Source of the DNA: Clostridia bacterium
GTDB lineage: Bacteria > Bacillota_A > Clostridia > Christensenellales > CAG-138
DNA: 5,194 bases
Assembly: GCA_017459315.1 (NCBI GenBank)
Contig: JAFUDD010000152.1
Span: 1 to 5,194 of the forward strand
Direction of reading: 5' to 3'
Shown in pieces: positions 1 through 5,194 of this stretch. Position 1 is the stretch's first letter; each line of letters starts with the position of its first letter. A program made the position numbers and the translations under genes. A model generated the notes under the pieces. The model was not told the origin of the DNA, did not search any database, and was given only the letters and a program-made list of their open reading frames with translations.

Positions 1-1046
1 TACGCCTCCTCCGCATCCTGCCATTCCGGATAGACCTTTTCGCGGTTGGTATACAGAATCACCGTATCCACCGCAAAATCCGATATGCCGCATTGCTTCA
101 GCAGCGCTTCGGCGCTCTCCCGCGCATCCTTCGGCGTGATGGAAAGCAATAGCGTTTCCGCTTCGTTCCAACCCGGCACGGTGATTTCGGGCAGTGCAAC
201 CGCTGTGCCGGTTTCTCTCTCGGCGGTCACGTCCAACAGCGCTGTTCCCGGACTATCGCTCAAAAGCGCCACGCCGCCATCACGCGTAAATCGCAGAATC
301 GACCCGCTCCGAGGCGCGAAGCCGTGAATATTGCCGTTCTCGTCGGTATACGTATAGGTGCCGTTATCGGCATATACTGCGTCGTTTCGGACGAAGAAGC
401 GCGAGCCGCCGTTACTGAATGGGTGGCTGACGGCGTCCAAGATTTCCTCCGTACCGCGCTCCTTGTCCATAAAGGTCAGGTTCCGCTGCTGTAAGATGCC
501 CTTGTTTTCCACAAGCGGCACCTCATCCGGCGCGGCTTTCCATCGCTCCCATGCGTCCGCTATGTCTCTGCGCCGCCAAGCGATTTCCAGATCGTCCTCC
601 GCAACGCCCTGTTCGAGCAGCGCCTCGATTTCGTCCTCGAGTCTGCGGATTGTGGCTTCTATCGACGATTTCGGTTCCTCGGTCGGCAAATCATACATCG
701 TCTCTCCGCCGCAGAGCGCGTTGAAGAAATCGCTTACGGTGTCCTGCGAAAACCGCGCCGCGCTCACATATAAAAGCGGCATCCGTTCCGTGTCCGGAAC
801 TGTGATTTTGATATCGCCGGTCAGCGTCACCTTGCCGGTCGGGTCGGTCAGCGCCGCATGGTACGTTTCGGGGCAGCCGAGCCGTTCTCTCAACCCCGTT
901 GTTGGCTCTGCGCTTGCGGTCGCCTTGGCCTTTTCGAGCATTGCTGCATTGTCCTTCCCGACCACAATCGGTTCATCCGGCGTCGGGACGCAGGCCAAGA
1001 GGCACAGGGCGGAAAGGAGAAGGCATAATAGCTTATTATATTTCAT
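1..1046 (-). CDS. Lipoprotein A, DUF6034-like, 3' end missing (cut by window edge)
   Basis: Function unknown; predicted to be a lipid-anchored protein on the outer face of the membrane. The visible 348 residues have no stop; the next codon begins TA, and alignment with the paralog upstream (EEAY against QDAY) predicts tyrosine, so the frame continues past the window. The signal peptide is a short basic start, a hydrophobic run and a lipobox LLAC with the lipidated Cys at residue 19, followed by VPTPDEPIVVGKD. Like its paralog it has FSQDTV (99-104), ETMYD (115-119) and an LSITPKDA motif (301-308). Residues about 128-170 are highly charged and probably helical or coiled-coil, with no counterpart in the paralog. 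The start is set by a strong GGAGG six bases upstream. I assign it to the DUF6034 lipoproteins of Clostridia from memory of their CxPTPxEPVVVxK beginning; the family name is less certain than the lipoprotein call. Confidence 0.82.
   Translation of the reverse strand, partial: MKYNKLLCLLLSALCLLACVPTPDEPIVVGKDNAAMLEKAKATASAEPTTGLRERLGCPETYHAALTDPTGKVTLTGDIKITVPDTERMPLLYVSAARFSQDTVSDFFNALCGGETMYDLPTEEPKSSIEATIRRLEDEIEALLEQGVAEDDLEIAWRRRDIADAWERWKAAPDEVPLVENKGILQQRNLTFMDKERGTEEILDAVSHPFSNGGSRFFVRNDAVYADNGTYTYTDENGNIHGFAPRSGSILRFTRDGGVALLSDSPGTALLDVTAERETGTAVALPEITVPGWNEAETLLLSITPKDARESAEALLKQCGISDFAVDTVILYTNREKVYPEWQDAEEA
952..995 (-). repeat. 44-nt repeat, copy 1 (inside lipoprotein A)
   Basis: This segment matches 2205-2248 at 43 of 44 positions in the same orientation. 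It encodes the end of the lipobox and the start of the mature protein (ACVPTPDEPIVVGKD). The only difference is synonymous (ATT here, ATC in the other copy). Identity drops sharply on both sides. Confidence 0.9.
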
Positions 1047-1060
1047 ACTGAACCTCCTCA
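1047..1060 (-). promoter_or_regulatory. Stop codon/RBS junction coupling the two lipoprotein genes
   Basis: On the minus strand the TGA stop of the upstream lipoprotein (1060-1058) is followed directly by a GGAGG Shine-Dalgarno core (1057-1053), then six bases and the ATG of the downstream lipoprotein at 1046. Ribosomes terminating on the first gene would sit on the second gene's binding site, so translational coupling and a shared transcript are likely. I see no terminator or promoter in the 11-nt gap. Confidence 0.8.
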
Positions 1061-2296
1061 ATACCCCTGCTGCGGGTCAATCAGGCTGCCGTCGACCGCG
1101 TTGATGATAAGGCGGCAGCCGTAGGTCTCGGCATCCGCCCAATTTCCGGCCTCTGTGCGATAGGTGCCGTAGAAACACCAAGCCGGGATCAGCAGCCCCG
1201 TATTCTCCGCGTTCTGCTCCATCACGCGCACGCTTTCCAAGCGGATCGTGTCGATATGAAACGTCTCCGTTCGTTCCTCGAAAGAGGATGCATAACGAAT
1301 CGGCATCATCTTGCGAAAGACCTCCATCACGTCTGCAAACGGCAGCAGGCGGGCGGTCTCCACCACCGTATCGTCCATCTCCATCGGCGATTCCCACCGC
1401 AATGCCAACAGGCCGCTGTCGTCCAGCAGGAGCTTGAAGCTCTCATAGTACCAATCCACCGCTACGGAGGATTTCGGGTCGAACCGGCTGTATGCGTCCA
1501 TGATAACCACCGGTATGCCGTTCACCACACGCACGCATTCGACAAGATAGGCGTCCTGCTCGGCTTCATTCCGCACCGCCGTAACGCGCATCGGCTTGAA
1601 CGGCAAACCGAGCCGTTCTATCCAGTCCGCGGCTTGCCGCATTGCCTCGACAGGGGATATGGACAGCTTCACATGGTCAGGCGTTTCGGCCATGTCGATG
1701 ATCGGCTTGAGATCGCGTTCCAATACATCCTCATAAAATTCTTCGTTCGCGTGCGTATACCGGTAATCGAGCGTCGCATCAACGGTCAACGGCTTTCCCT
1801 TGCCGTAGGGCGTCTTTCGGTTGTTCAGCACGGAAAAGTATTTGCCGTCCGTTTCCCACCACTTGCCTGTCGGCTTTTCGATAGCGTTCAATACGGTCAC
1901 ACCGTCGTCCCGCACCGTAAGCGTCGAGCCGATCTCCGGCACGTGCTTCTCCGCCACGCGGAACCCGTCATACATCACCGTGTCTCCGATCAGAACGCTC
2001 CAAAGCCGATCCACCGTTTCCTGTGAAAAATCAACCGCGTGCACACGTACAATCGGTATTTCGCCATCCGGCATTGTTACGTTTGCGTCAATCGTCACCG
2101 AAACGCCATGCTCCGTAAATGCTTCCTCTATATGTGCGGCTGCAGGCTCCGGCGAAGCCTCTGGCACATCTGTCGCGCTCGCCTTTTCAAGCATTTCGGT
2201 TTGATCCTTCCCGACCACGATCGGTTCATCCGGCGTCGGGACGCAGGCGACAAGGCACACGCAAAGCGCCATAAGCCATGCGATTTTATGTTTCAT
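1058..2296 (-). CDS. Lipoprotein B, DUF6034-like, complete (412 aa)
   Basis: Predicted lipid-anchored extracytoplasmic protein of unknown function. The signal peptide is MKHK followed by a hydrophobic stretch and the lipobox LVAC with Cys18; the mature protein begins CVPTPDEPIVVGKD, followed by a Ser/Pro/Ala/Glu-rich linker (about 40-55) typical of surface lipoproteins. The C-terminus (about 368-412) has the pattern LLIPAWCFYGTY, then LIINAVDGSLIDP, which recalls PepSY/YycI-like extracytoplasmic domains in which an 'INA.DG' strand closes the fold; that resemblance is tentative. An in-frame start 12 codons further upstream (2332) is rejected because it lies inside the -10 hexamer and lacks an RBS; the chosen ATG has a GAGG seven bases upstream. 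It is first in a two-gene lipoprotein operon lying downstream of a kinase/regulator pair in the same orientation. The DUF6034 assignment rests on recognition of the N-terminal motif only. Confidence 0.85.
   Translation of the reverse strand: MKHKIAWLMALCVCLVACVPTPDEPIVVGKDQTEMLEKASATDVPEASPEPAAAHIEEAFTEHGVSVTIDANVTMPDGEIPIVRVHAVDFSQETVDRLWSVLIGDTVMYDGFRVAEKHVPEIGSTLTVRDDGVTVLNAIEKPTGKWWETDGKYFSVLNNRKTPYGKGKPLTVDATLDYRYTHANEEFYEDVLERDLKPIIDMAETPDHVKLSISPVEAMRQAADWIERLGLPFKPMRVTAVRNEAEQDAYLVECVRVVNGIPVVIMDAYSRFDPKSSVAVDWYYESFKLLLDDSGLLALRWESPMEMDDTVVETARLLPFADVMEVFRKMMPIRYASSFEERTETFHIDTIRLESVRVMEQNAENTGLLIPAWCFYGTYRTEAGNWADAETYGCRLIINAVDGSLIDPQQGY
2205..2248 (-). repeat. 44-nt repeat, copy 2 (inside lipoprotein B)
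   Basis: Partner of 952-995, about 1.25 kb away in the paralogous gene at the equivalent codons. Codon choice is the same at every codon lying wholly inside it except one Ile codon. Confidence 0.9.
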
Positions 2297-2327
2297 ACGT
2301 AAACCTCGCTTTCCTTGTACTGCCCCC

Positions 2328-2356
2328 ATCATAGCGGGCGGGCGAAGAAAAGTCTT
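2328..2356 (-). promoter_or_regulatory. Predicted promoter of the lipoprotein operon
   Basis: On the minus strand the -10 is TATGAT (2333-2328), five of six to the sigma-A consensus. Seventeen bases upstream lies AAGACT (2356-2351), a poor -35 with three matches. A good -10 with a weak -35 and a direct-repeat site just upstream is what an activator-dependent promoter looks like. The transcript would start near 2321, giving a leader of about 25 nt. Because 2397-2425 shows no terminator after the kinase gene, read-through from the kinase operon is also possible. Confidence 0.55.
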
Positions 2357-2363
2357 ACCGTTT

Positions 2364-2381
2364 TTGTAATAAAGTTGTACT
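2364..2381 (-). promoter_or_regulatory. 11-bp-period direct repeat, likely OmpR-family regulator site (lipoprotein operon)
   Basis: The minus strand reads AGTACAA, four bases, ATTACAA: two heptamers 11 bp apart. Tandem half-sites with 11-bp period are the known binding mode of OmpR/PhoB-family winged-helix regulators. The near edge lies 30 bp from the -10 hexamer, exactly as at the related site 4544-4561 in front of the response-regulator gene. I infer that the neighbouring regulator binds here and activates the lipoproteins. Confidence 0.6.
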
Positions 2382-2425
2382 GTTTTGGGTGGCGGATGAT
2401 TTGAATTGCAAGCGCAGACATAATA

Positions 2426-3814
2426 TCAGTCCGCGCGGTGCACGGTAAACGTCGTGCCCTCGCCCTCGGTGCTGAAAACCTCCACGGTCATGCCGTGCGC
2501 GTTCGCAATCGCCTTGACGAGCGCAAGGCCGAGGCCGCTGCCGCCCTGCTTTTTGCTGCGGGACTTATCGACGCGGTAGAACGGATCAAAGATGTGCGGG
2601 AGGGCTTCTTTCGGAATCCCGCGCCCGTGGTCGGACACGGCAAAGCCCGCGTCCGCGGCGGTCAGCGTGACGGTCTTATCGGGCGCGTCGGCATCGTAGG
2701 CGCGGGCGGCGTTTTCGACGAGGTTGAGCAGCAGCGAACGCAGCAGCGCGGGGCTGCCCGTGATCGGGGTTTCGGTTTGGCAATCGCAGACGAGCGTCAC
2801 GCCGCGGCTGTTCAGGGACGGTTCGACGGTGTCGGCAACGTCCTTTATGAGCACGGCAGGCGATACCGGTTCGGATTCGATTTCGTTTTCCAGTAAAAGC
2901 AGCTGCAATAGACTTTGCACAATGCGGTCGAGATAGGCGCTTTGCGACGCGATATGGCGCAGGGATAATTGACGTTCCGCATCGGAGAGGTTGGCGGCTT
3001 CGAGCAGCTCGCTGTGCAGGCGCAGGGCGGCAAGCGGCGTTTTGCACTCATGCGTCAGCCCGCCGATAAACAGGCGCTGGCGCTCGTTCTGCGCGGAAAG
3101 CTCTGTGATGCGCGTTTGCACCGCGTCCGCCATGCGGTTGAAGCTGACGCCGAGCGCCGCCGTTTCGTCCTTGGCTTGGATCGAAACACGCCGGTCGTAT
3201 GCGCCGCCCGCGATTTCGTCGGCGGCTTCGGTCAAACGTGAAAGCGGCCTTGTGCTGCGCTTTGCCACGCCGTACAGCAGCGCGGCGCCAAGCCCGATCC
3301 CTAACGCGCTCACGCCGACGAACAGCCAGCCGAGCCGTGCGATCATGCGGTACACGTCGGTCACATCGCGCACGACGGAGACGGTATATTTCACGTTTTG
3401 CACGGTCTCGGCGCTCGATACAAGCAGCACGCGCCGCCCGCCGGCGGTGGTATTGGTCGTGACGGTGCCTTCTTTGTCGAGCCGATCCTCCGTCACATAC
3501 GCCATGGGGTCGATCGACACCGACGAAAGCAGCACGCGGCCGCCCTGCTGTAAAACGCCCTCCTCGTCGGCAAAGCGCGAGAAGCAATAGCGGATCAGGC
3601 TGTCGTGCGTGGTGTCGCTGTCGGACGGGGCGGCATAGTAGCGCGCCATCGACGCAAACGACCCGGCAAGGCTGCGCTGCTTGGTTTCGGCCTCGGTGCG
3701 GGTCATGTCCAGAATCAGCCCGCGCGTATACAGGAACAGGAAGCCCGCGCACACCGCCATCACGCCGAGCAGCACCGCGCCGGACAGCAAACCGATCTTT
3801 TGCCGCAGTTTCAT
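2426..3814 (-). CDS. Membrane sensor histidine kinase (HAMP, HisKA, HATPase_c), 462 aa
   Basis: Autophosphorylating sensor kinase in the cell membrane that passes phosphate to the regulator encoded just upstream. Domains in order: transmembrane helix about 9-29; extracytoplasmic sensor about 30-159 with no motif I can name (a small Cache/PAS-like fold is possible); second transmembrane helix about 160-183; HAMP about 184-236; HisKA with phospho-acceptor H255 in THECKTPLAALR; then the HATPase with N-box LLLNLVENAARA (N364, N368), G1 DHGRGIP (395-401), F-box FDPFYR (409-414) and G2 GGSGLGLALV (424-433). All catalytic motifs are intact, and 462 residues is usual for the class. The frame is open 31 codons further upstream, but that stretch overlaps the regulator gene; the chosen ATG follows a GGAGG core at 3828-3824 and lies one base after the regulator's stop, so the two are surely co-translated. 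The stimulus is unknown. Confidence 0.95.
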   Translation of the reverse strand: MKLRQKIGLLSGAVLLGVMAVCAGFLFLYTRGLILDMTRTEAETKQRSLAGSFASMARYYAAPSDSDTTHDSLIRYCFSRFADEEGVLQQGGRVLLSSVSIDPMAYVTEDRLDKEGTVTTNTTAGGRRVLLVSSAETVQNVKYTVSVVRDVTDVYRMIARLGWLFVGVSALGIGLGAALLYGVAKRSTRPLSRLTEAADEIAGGAYDRRVSIQAKDETAALGVSFNRMADAVQTRITELSAQNERQRLFIGGLTHECKTPLAALRLHSELLEAANLSDAERQLSLRHIASQSAYLDRIVQSLLQLLLLENEIESEPVSPAVLIKDVADTVEPSLNSRGVTLVCDCQTETPITGSPALLRSLLLNLVENAARAYDADAPDKTVTLTAADAGFAVSDHGRGIPKEALPHIFDPFYRVDKSRSKKQGGSGLGLALVKAIANAHGMTVEVFSTEGEGTTFTVHRAD

Positions 3815-3815
3815 A

Positions 3816-4478
3816 TCAGCGTTCCTCCAGCCGATAGCCGACCTTGGCAATCGTCTTGATCGCGTCCTCAAGCCCCAGCGCACGGCGCAGGGACGAAATC
3901 TTGGCATCGACGGCGCGGCTTTCTCCGACGTACTCGAAGCCCCACACCTCGCGCAAAAGCTGTTCGCGCGTGACGGTCAGGTTCTTATGCTTTAAGAGCG
4001 TCAGCAGCACGCCGTATTCAAGTGGCCTAAGATCGACGCGCTCGCCCGCCTTATAGACCTCATGCCGCTTTTCGTCGAGCGACACGTCCCCGACGCGATA
4101 GATCGGGTTGAGCCGCCCGGTGCGTTCGAGCACCTTTTCCATGCGGACGAGCAGCGTCATCATATCGAACGGCTTGATGATGTAATCCTCCGCGCCGTCC
4201 AAGAGGCCGCGAATCTCGGACGCGGAATCGGTCTTGGCCGTCATATAGCTGACGGGAATATCGTATTGCTGCATATCCCGCAGCAGCGCAAAGCCGTCAC
4301 GCCCGGGCAGCATGATATCCAGCAGCGCCAGATCGTAGGCATGATCACGCTCCAAGGCGTTTGCGGCTTCCTGTCCGTCGTCAAAGCGTGTGCAGGTGCA
4401 GCCGATGATTTTGAGGTTCAGCTCGACGGCGTCGGCAATCGCCGGATCGTCCTCGACGAGCAAGATACGGTTTTCCAC
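3816..4478 (-). CDS. OmpR/PhoB-family response regulator, 220 aa
   Basis: DNA-binding transcription regulator controlled by phosphorylation. The receiver domain (about 1-118) has the acidic pocket ED(D) at 9-11, phospho-acceptor D54 in LLDIMLPGRDG, the switch T80 and the conserved K102 in KPFD, with aromatic Y99. The winged-helix output domain (about 126-220) shows LRPLEYGVLLTLLKH, REQLLREVWG, the recognition helix segment AVDAKISSLRRALG and the closing wing IAKVGYRLEE. Length is normal. The start is GTG at 4478-4476, eight bases after a GGGGGA ribosome binding site (4492-4487); the nearest ATG (4494) is out of frame. It is the first gene of the regulator-kinase operon and is divergent from the DUF1858 gene. 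An 11-bp direct repeat upstream of its own promoter suggests autoregulation. Confidence 0.96.
   Translation of the reverse strand: MENRILLVEDDPAIADAVELNLKIIGCTCTRFDDGQEAANALERDHAYDLALLDIMLPGRDGFALLRDMQQYDIPVSYMTAKTDSASEIRGLLDGAEDYIIKPFDMMTLLVRMEKVLERTGRLNPIYRVGDVSLDEKRHEVYKAGERVDLRPLEYGVLLTLLKHKNLTVTREQLLREVWGFEYVGESRAVDAKISSLRRALGLEDAIKTIAKVGYRLEER
3824..3828 (-). promoter_or_regulatory. Ribosome binding site of the kinase gene, inside the regulator gene
   Basis: A GGAGG core lies within the last codons of the regulator gene, nine bases before the kinase ATG at 3814. It decides the kinase start, because the longer in-frame alternative would begin inside the regulator coding region without such a site. 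Confidence 0.8.
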
Positions 4479-4507
4479 GGTGCTTTTCCCCCATCCTGTT
4501 TGGGTTC

Positions 4508-4536
4508 ATTGTACCATGCGAAAGCGGACGAAGTAT
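4508..4536 (-). promoter_or_regulatory. Predicted promoter of the regulator-kinase operon
   Basis: On the minus strand the -10 is TACAAT (4513-4508), five of six to consensus. At the 17-bp position the -35 would be ATACTT, which is essentially non-consensus. As at the lipoprotein promoter, a good -10 is paired with no real -35, consistent with activation from the direct repeat upstream. The expected start of transcription is near 4501, giving a short leader of about 23 nt. Confidence 0.55.
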
Positions 4537-4543
4537 GAATAAG

Positions 4544-4561
4544 TTGTAATGTTTTTGTATT
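4544..4561 (-). promoter_or_regulatory. 11-bp-period direct repeat, likely autoregulatory site of the response regulator
   Basis: The minus strand reads AATACAA, four bases, ATTACAA: two heptamers 11 bp apart. The promoter-proximal heptamer is identical to that at 2364-2370. A weaker third unit (ATTCAAG on the minus strand, 4/7 matches, 4566-4572) keeps the 11-bp phase upstream. Exactly 30 bp separate the box from the -10, as at the lipoprotein promoter. Confidence 0.6.
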
Positions 4562-4569
4562 TTGCCTTG

Positions 4570-4593
4570 AATCCCAAGTAAACTGCTTGGATT
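4570..4593. repeat. Imperfect palindrome in the divergent intergenic region
   Basis: The plus strand has AATCCCAAG, seven bases, then CTTGGATT. The arms are complementary over eight pairs if one C is bulged. It lies between the two divergent promoters and is not followed by a T-run on either strand, so it looks more like a protein-binding site than a terminator. The binding factor is unknown. Confidence 0.4.
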
Positions 4594-4626
4594 TTGACAA
4601 AACCGTGAACTTGACAAAAAACGGTT
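4594..4626. repeat. TTGACAAAA direct repeat interlocked with an AACCGT/ACGGTT inverted repeat
   Basis: TTGACAAAA occurs at 4594-4602 and 4611-4619, 17 bp apart. Overlapping it, AACCGT (4601-4606) and its exact complement ACGGTT (4621-4626) form a 6-bp inverted repeat with a 14-nt centre. The right arm runs into the -35 of the DUF1858 promoter, which makes this a candidate operator for that gene. The arms are short, so chance is possible. Confidence 0.4.
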
Positions 4627-4653
4627 GCAAAAGGCGGCGCGGCGCGGTATACT
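4625..4653 (+). promoter_or_regulatory. Predicted sigma-A promoter of the DUF1858 gene
   Basis: The -35 is TTGCAA (4625-4630, four of six) and the -10 is TATACT (4648-4653, five of six), with a 17-bp spacer that is unusually GC-rich. Transcription would start near 4660, leaving a leader of about 24 nt. The perfect TTGACA at 4611 is 31 bp from this -10 and cannot serve it. Confidence 0.7.
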
Positions 4654-4683
4654 GTGGGCGATAACCGAAAAGGAGAAAAAACG

Positions 4684-4911
4684 ATGATTACAAAAGATAT
4701 GACGATCCGTTCGATTCTGGAAGTCGATCCGGACCTGGCGGGTATTCTGATGGCGAGCGGCATGCATTGCCTCGGCTGCATCATGGCGCACAGCGAGAAT
4801 CTGGAGCAGGCCTGCGCAGTGCACGGCATCGACGCGGACGAGCTTTGCGACGTGCTGAACGGTTATTTGGAGAACCGGGACTCGTTCACAGAAGAAGCTC
4901 CCGAAGCATAA
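4684..4911 (+). CDS. DUF1858 redox-disulfide domain protein, 75 aa
   Basis: A small cytoplasmic protein consisting only of a DUF1858 domain, also known as the hybrid-cluster-protein-associated redox disulfide domain. The family is common in anaerobes and is thought to act in redox or metal chemistry, but no reaction has been shown. Visible hallmarks are the start TKDMTIRSILEVDPDLAGIL (3-22), the GMHCLGC motif with Cys29 and Cys32 as the putative redox pair, and a following helix ENLEQACAVHGI with Cys44; Cys55 is a fourth cysteine. The C-terminal tail is acidic. The start was chosen for the AAAGGAG site ending nine bases upstream; the in-frame ATG at 4654 directly abuts the -10 and would not be transcribed. 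No hybrid-cluster protein gene is visible nearby. It is monocistronic, with its own promoter and terminator. Confidence 0.9.
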   Translation: MITKDMTIRSILEVDPDLAGILMASGMHCLGCIMAHSENLEQACAVHGIDADELCDVLNGYLENRDSFTEEAPEA

Positions 4912-4926
4912 CAACAGCATAGAAAA

Positions 4927-4962
4927 AGCGCTCGGCATACAGCCGGGCGCTGTTTTGCTTTT
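4927..4962 (+). terminator. Rho-independent terminator, probably bidirectional
   Basis: A 10-bp stem (AGCGCTCGGC with GCCGGGCGCT, one G-U pair) around the 5-nt loop ATACA is followed by GTTTTGCTTTT on the plus strand, ending the DUF1858 transcript. On the minus strand the same hairpin is followed by a run of five T including the closing base, so it can also end the convergent MATE transporter transcript. Confidence 0.9.
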
Positions 4963-4970
4963 GGGGGATA

Positions 4971-5194
4971 TTAGACGTTTTCGACGAGGTTATTGACCCA
5001 TGCCTTGCGCTTTAAGAGGATATAGCCGAGCACGACCTTGACAAGTTCGATGCACTGCACGGCGGCATAGATCGCAAGGATCGGCAGCGACGTAAGGTGC
5101 GTGAGAATCATGGCGACCGGGACGTTGACGACCCATATGAACGCGCTGTCGAACAGGAACGTGATGATCGTTTTACCGCCGGAGCGCAGCGTGA
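4971..5194 (-). CDS. MATE-family efflux transporter, C-terminal 73 residues (5' part missing)
   Basis: The last part of a polytopic inner-membrane cation-coupled drug/metabolite exporter; the window edge removes the rest (family members have about 450 residues). The visible residues begin TLRSGGKTIITFLFDSAF, followed by a hydrophobic helix (IWVVNVPVAMIL), the loop THLTSLPIL and a final helix (AIYAAVQCIELVKVVLGYIL) ending in the basic tail KRKAWVNNLVENV before a TAA stop. The RSGG(K/D) turn, the 'WVVNVP' helix and the 'K..W..N' tail are typical of clostridial MATE proteins. It converges on the DUF1858 gene and shares its terminator; no functional link is implied. The substrate cannot be told from this part. 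Confidence 0.9.
   Translation of the reverse strand, partial: TLRSGGKTIITFLFDSAFIWVVNVPVAMILTHLTSLPILAIYAAVQCIELVKVVLGYILLKRKAWVNNLVENV

Noticed and set aside
358..1104. Long plus-strand open frame (248 codons) opposite lipoprotein A
   Set aside because: Its translation is Ser/Arg-rich low-complexity sequence without recognisable domains; the opposite strand has a lipobox, an RBS and a paralog, so this is an antisense shadow.
1256..2026. Long plus-strand open frame (256 codons) opposite lipoprotein B
   Set aside because: The His/Arg-rich translation has no family resemblance and no RBS, and it lies wholly within a convincing minus-strand gene.
2297..2332. N-terminal extension of lipoprotein B by 12 codons
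   Set aside because: It would begin within the predicted -10 hexamer and place extra residues before a normal lipoprotein signal peptide.
2397..2425. Terminator after the kinase gene
   Set aside because: I found no hairpin followed by a T-run in the minus direction here; the CCGCGCGG palindrome nearby (from about 2431) is inside the kinase coding region.
3815..3907. N-terminal extension of the histidine kinase by 31 codons
   Set aside because: It lies inside the regulator gene, is an Arg-rich frame-shifted reading of it, and has no ribosome binding site; the GGAGG-preceded ATG at 3814 fits the family.
4611..4616. Perfect TTGACA as the -35 of the DUF1858 promoter
   Set aside because: It is 31 bp from the TATACT -10 and no -10-like hexamer lies 16-18 bp downstream; TTGCAA at 4625 has the correct 17-bp spacing.
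4381..4938. Minus-strand open frame spanning the DUF1858 gene and the divergent region
   Set aside because: It overlaps two well-supported genes, the terminator and both promoters, and its translation has no domain features.

Overview
The window looks like a chromosomal piece of a moderately GC-rich Gram-positive anaerobe of the Bacillota, probably class Clostridia (gut Oscillospiraceae/Christensenellales-like). The evidence is the style of the MATE transporter C-terminus, a small stand-alone DUF1858 redox-disulfide protein, Gram-positive type lipoproteins with short tails, strong GGAGG-type ribosome binding sites, and an OmpR-family response regulator/HAMP sensor kinase pair. This placement is an inference from protein style, not from a marker gene. 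I see no mobile element, CRISPR array, tRNA or rRNA.

Layout from left to right. 1-1046 (minus) is a lipoprotein gene whose 3' end is cut off by the window edge. 1058-2296 (minus) is a complete paralogous lipoprotein gene, 11 nt upstream of the first and probably translationally coupled to it. 2297-2425 is an intergenic region with a promoter and a direct-repeat operator for the lipoprotein pair. 2426-3814 (minus) is a membrane sensor histidine kinase. 3816-4478 (minus) is its response regulator, one base upstream of the kinase. 4479-4683 is a divergent control region with a promoter and operator for the regulator on the minus strand, a promoter for the next gene on the plus strand, and inverted and direct repeats between them. 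4684-4911 (plus) is a 75-residue DUF1858 redox-disulfide protein. 4927-4962 is a terminator that can work in both directions. 4971-5194 (minus) is the C-terminus of a MATE-family efflux transporter, cut by the right edge. No stretch over 300 bases lacks a gene.

The most interesting signal is regulatory. The response-regulator gene and the lipoprotein pair are each preceded by two ATTACAA-like heptamers repeated with an 11-bp period, the usual spacing of OmpR/PhoB-family sites. In both cases exactly 30 bp separate the repeat from a good -10 hexamer, and both promoters have a poor -35. This suggests that the regulator activates its own operon and the adjacent lipoprotein pair, making one envelope-sensing module: kinase, regulator and two surface lipoproteins that may be its output or its sensory partners. 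The lipoproteins also share a near-identical 44-nt segment at the signal-peptide/mature junction although the rest of the two proteins has diverged strongly.
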